Of a DNA stretch of 7,306 nt, positions 5,127 through 7,306 are shown piece by piece (within the stretch, counting starts at the first letter, position 1; each line of letters opens with the position of its first letter). This DNA is from an uncultured Clostridia bacterium. Its GTDB lineage: Bacteria > Bacillota > Clostridia > Christensenellales > Pumilibacteraceae. The stretch lies in the NCBI GenBank assembly GCA_947589145.1, contig CANQCB010000073.1, positions 1 to 7,306 of the forward strand, read 5' to 3'. Below the pieces are notes generated by a model, which was not told where the DNA came from, ran no database searches, and saw only the letters and a list, made by a program, of their open reading frames with translations. A program made the position numbers and the translations under genes.

Positions 5127-6464
5127 ATGTATCACCTAAGTGTTTTAATATGTCTTGACGGTGCTTCCGAAACTGCCGTGGGTTCTGCGAATGTATATTG
5201 GCTGCTTTTGCCGATATTCTTGCTCCTTGTCATGTCGGCATTGTTTTCGGCGAGCGAAACCGCTTATTCGTCGGCGAGTAAGATCCGCCTCCGCACCATG
5301 TATGCGGACGGCGACAAGAGGGCGGGCAAAGCGCTGAAACTCCTCGACAGTTACGACGATCTGCTTTCCACCGTTCTGATCGGAAATAACATAGTCAACA
5401 TCGTGCTTACGACATTGACGACTATGTTTTTTTTGCAGCTCGTCATGGGCAACGGACCGCTTGCAAACGTAATATCGACGATAGTCACGACGGTCGTCGT
5501 GCTCATATTCGGCGAAGTCACGCCCAAAACCCTTGCCCGTCAATTTCCCGAAAGCGCGGCGAAATTGTTCTATCCCGTAATATTGTTCTTTTATTATCTG
5601 CTTTATCCGCTCAATCTGTTTTTCAAGGGCTGGAAATTCCTGCTCACGAAAATATTCAAGCTGGGTAAACCGAAGAGCATTACCGAAGAGGAACTCGTCA
5701 CGATAGTGGAAACTGCGGAAAGCGAGGGCGAACTCGACGTGCATGAAAGTCAGCTGATAAAGAATGCGATAGAGTTCGACGATCTCGAAATAAAGGACAT
5801 AATGGTGCCGCGCGTAAACGTAACCGCGATCGAGGACAGCATGAGCGCCGACGAAGTGGCGGAGATTTTCCGCGCGACGGGGTATTCGCGAATGCCCGTT
5901 TATCACGAGACCATCGACTCGGTAATAGGCATACTCAACGACAAGGACTTCAACCTTTGCTATTACAAGACGAAAAGCGGAGATTGGCGTCGCTCGATGA
6001 AGTCTGCGGTCTCGGTTGCCCCGACCATGAAAATATCCGTGGTGCTCAGAATGCTTCAAAGAGTCAAAATGCACATGGCGGTGGTAGTGGACGAATTCGG
6101 CGGTACGGCGGGCGTCGTGACTTTGGAGGACATTCTCGAAGAGCTTGTCGGCGAGATATGGGACGAACACGACGAAGTGGAAGAGGCGTACAGACAAATT
6201 TCCGAGGACGAATATATCGTCAACGGATATGCCAATATCACCAACGTTTTGGAAAGTCTGGAAGTGGAAACGAAAGAGGAGTTTGACGCGACGAGCGTAG
6301 GCGGTTGGATAATCGAAGAGATCGGCAGCATACCCGCGGCAGGCAAAAGTTTCCGCTTCGAAAATATTCTTGTAACGGTGACGAAAGCGAACGCCAAGCG
6401 CGTTCTGGAAGCGAAAATAAAAGTTCTCCCGAAAGAGGAAGAGAAAGAGGACGGGGATAAATAA
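5127..6464 (+). CDS. CNNM/CBS-pair/CorC-HlyC transporter (hemolysin III-unrelated TlyC/CorC-type family)
   Basis: A 445-residue membrane protein with the full architecture of the bacterial CNNM/CorC group. The CNNM membrane domain (about 24-190) has SASETA (41-46), GNNIVNI (86-92) and FGEVTPKTLA (128-137), and about four hydrophobic segments. The first CBS domain (about 222-280) contains MVPRVNV, the second (about 290-345) contains DEFGGTAG (322-329) and TLEDILEELVG (332-342), and a CorC_HlyC domain (about 358-434) precedes an acidic/lysine tail. Known homologues such as MpfA and CorC are tied to Mg2+ export or resistance, with CBS domains binding adenine nucleotides; the old name hemolysin is misleading. 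The ATG is the first start after an in-frame TAA (5106-5108), has no Shine-Dalgarno site and lies only about ten bases after the -10 box. The stop codon overlaps the next start by one base. Confidence 0.93.
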   Translation: MYHLSVLICLDGASETAVGSANVYWLLLPIFLLLVMSALFSASETAYSSASKIRLRTMYADGDKRAGKALKLLDSYDDLLSTVLIGNNIVNIVLTTLTTMFFLQLVMGNGPLANVISTIVTTVVVLIFGEVTPKTLARQFPESAAKLFYPVILFFYYLLYPLNLFFKGWKFLLTKIFKLGKPKSITEEELVTIVETAESEGELDVHESQLIKNAIEFDDLEIKDIMVPRVNVTAIEDSMSADEVAEIFRATGYSRMPVYHETIDSVIGILNDKDFNLCYYKTKSGDWRRSMKSAVSVAPTMKISVVLRMLQRVKMHMAVVVDEFGGTAGVVTLEDILEELVGEIWDEHDEVEEAYRQISEDEYIVNGYANITNVLESLEVETKEEFDATSVGGWIIEEIGSIPAAGKSFRFENILVTVTKANAKRVLEAKIKVLPKEEEKEDGDK

Positions 6465-7306
6465 TGGAACTTTCCCGAATAACCGTAACTTCTGCCTTTG
6501 ACGGAGCCGAGACTTTGTATCATATCGGCGGCAAAGAGGAAAATAACACGCTTATTCTCCGCGCGGGAGAGACGGCGGACTTCCGCACGTTCTTTTCTTC
6601 TCTCGACGCTCGATTTTTGTTGGAAAAGACGACGGTGCGTTATTTGACGCTCCGTTTGTTTTTCGACGGAAAGGCGACGGTGAAACTCTATCGCGCCATG
6701 CCGACGGAGAAAAAGGCGAAAAAAGGGCGAAAGAAATACACCGAATATCTCGTGGCGGAAAAGACGGGCTCGGGCGAGATCCGCATAAGCACCGACGTTT
6801 TCGGCGGCGGATCGTTGGGCGCAACCGTCACCGCCGAAGAGGATACCGTCGTTTACGGCGGCGATTGGACGTGCCCCGCCGAATGCGTTCTGCGCTCCCC
6901 CCGTATCGGAGTTATCGCGCTCGGCGAGACGAAACGGGCGGCAGACGAACTCTCGTCGGACTCCGTTCGATTCTACGACGTCGTCGATGCCGAAGGGGAT
7001 AACGGAAACGTCGCTCGCCGAATGACAGATTGCATAAACAACGGGGACACGCATTTTCTTATACTTCGCGGCGCGTTCGATCCGAACGTGATCCGCCGAA
7101 CCGCGGCTCTCATCTCCGTACTGTCGCATAAATACGAATTGAGCGGCATTTGCGGCGCGAGAATGTATCCGTCCGCGCCGACGGTAATAGCCGAAAACGG
7201 ACGAATTTTCGGAAAGAAGATCCTCAACCCGAAAAAGGATACCCCGACCGACGTCGGCGGGCTGCTTTGGTGCGTGAGCGAGGACGAGGAAGCCGATTAC
7301 GGCGGT
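6464..7306 (+). CDS. GlfT2-like glycosyltransferase homologue with degenerate active-site motif, 3' end outside window
   Basis: The first 281 codons are present; the frame is open at the right edge. The ATG shares its A with the TAA of the transporter gene (TAATG), so translation is probably coupled. Residues about 30-135 look like the N-terminal beta domain of GlfT2-type galactofuranosyltransferases: FRTFFSSLDARFLLEKT, then LTLRLFFDGKATVKLYRA, then a Lys-rich insert (82-91) and a Gly-rich strand. A GT2-like Rossmann part follows: RIGVIALGETKR (147-158), VARRMTDCINNGDTHFLIL (183-201), PNVIRRTAALISVL (207-220), SGICGARMY (227-235). In active relatives THxLLM is followed by a DDD-type metal motif; here the matching place reads RGAFDP (202-207), two residues shorter, and the usual glycine-rich NxGG segment is reduced. 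The family call is by eye; the protein could be catalytically inactive or use another site. The expected role in cell-surface glycan synthesis is inference. Confidence 0.55.
   Translation, partial: MELSRITVTSAFDGAETLYHIGGKEENNTLILRAGETADFRTFFSSLDARFLLEKTTVRYLTLRLFFDGKATVKLYRAMPTEKKAKKGRKKYTEYLVAEKTGSGEIRISTDVFGGGSLGATVTAEEDTVVYGGDWTCPAECVLRSPRIGVIALGETKRAADELSSDSVRFYDVVDAEGDNGNVARRMTDCINNGDTHFLILRGAFDPNVIRRTAALISVLSHKYELSGICGARMYPSAPTVIAENGRIFGKKILNPKKDTPTDVGGLLWCVSEDEEADYGG

Noticed and set aside
5145..6197. Minus-strand ORF of 350 codons opposite the CNNM transporter, with a similar one at 6056-7129
   Set aside because: Both are antisense to genes with clear domain order. Their low-complexity Arg/His-rich products are typical of shadow frames.

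Overview
The window looks like chromosome of a Clostridia-type member of the Firmicutes (Bacillota), possibly an uncultured gut lineage. I base this on the gene families (a stand-alone PTS_EIIC_2 permease, a DUF2779 nuclease, a YheB-like DUF445 protein, a CNNM/CBS/CorC transporter, a GlfT2-like glycosyltransferase), on sigma-A-type promoters with 17-base spacers and on purine-rich Shine-Dalgarno sites. The taxon is inferred from memory of these families, not from a search. No rRNA, tRNA, CRISPR array, insertion sequence or phage gene is visible.

Layout. (1) 1-1122, minus strand: the first 374 codons of a PTS EIIC-type membrane permease whose 3' end lies outside the window. (2) 1123-1350: a regulatory gap between divergent genes. 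It holds a near-consensus minus-strand promoter, a dyad over that promoter, and a roughly 100-nt leader whose RNA can fold either into an intrinsic terminator just before the permease ribosome-binding site or into a larger alternative stem that destroys the terminator. The plus-strand promoter of the next gene is also here. (3) 1351-2823: a two-nuclease fusion, with a Cas4/RecB-like PD-(D/E)XK domain and a cysteine cluster at the N-terminal side and a DEDD-type exonuclease fold (DUF2779) at the C-terminal side. (4) 2824-3908: ketol-acid reductoisomerase (ilvC) behind a perfect-consensus promoter that abuts the stop codon of the nuclease gene. (5) 3909-4087: a structured intergenic stretch and a strong 14-bp terminator hairpin shared by convergent genes. 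(6) 4088-5002, minus strand: a DUF445 membrane protein. (7) 5003-5126: a divergent promoter region in which one palindromic TTGCAA may serve as the -35 box in both directions. (8) 5127-6464: a CNNM/CBS/CorC-HlyC transporter with almost no predicted 5' leader. (9) 6464-7306: a translationally coupled, right-truncated gene that resembles GlfT2-type galactofuranosyltransferases but seems to lack the expected metal-binding acidic motif.

The genes do not form one pathway. They are mostly single units with their own promoters, apart from the coupled transporter and glycosyltransferase-like pair. The most interesting items are the mutually exclusive RNA structures in the permease leader, the uncharacterised nuclease fusion and the apparently catalytically degenerate glycosyltransferase homologue.
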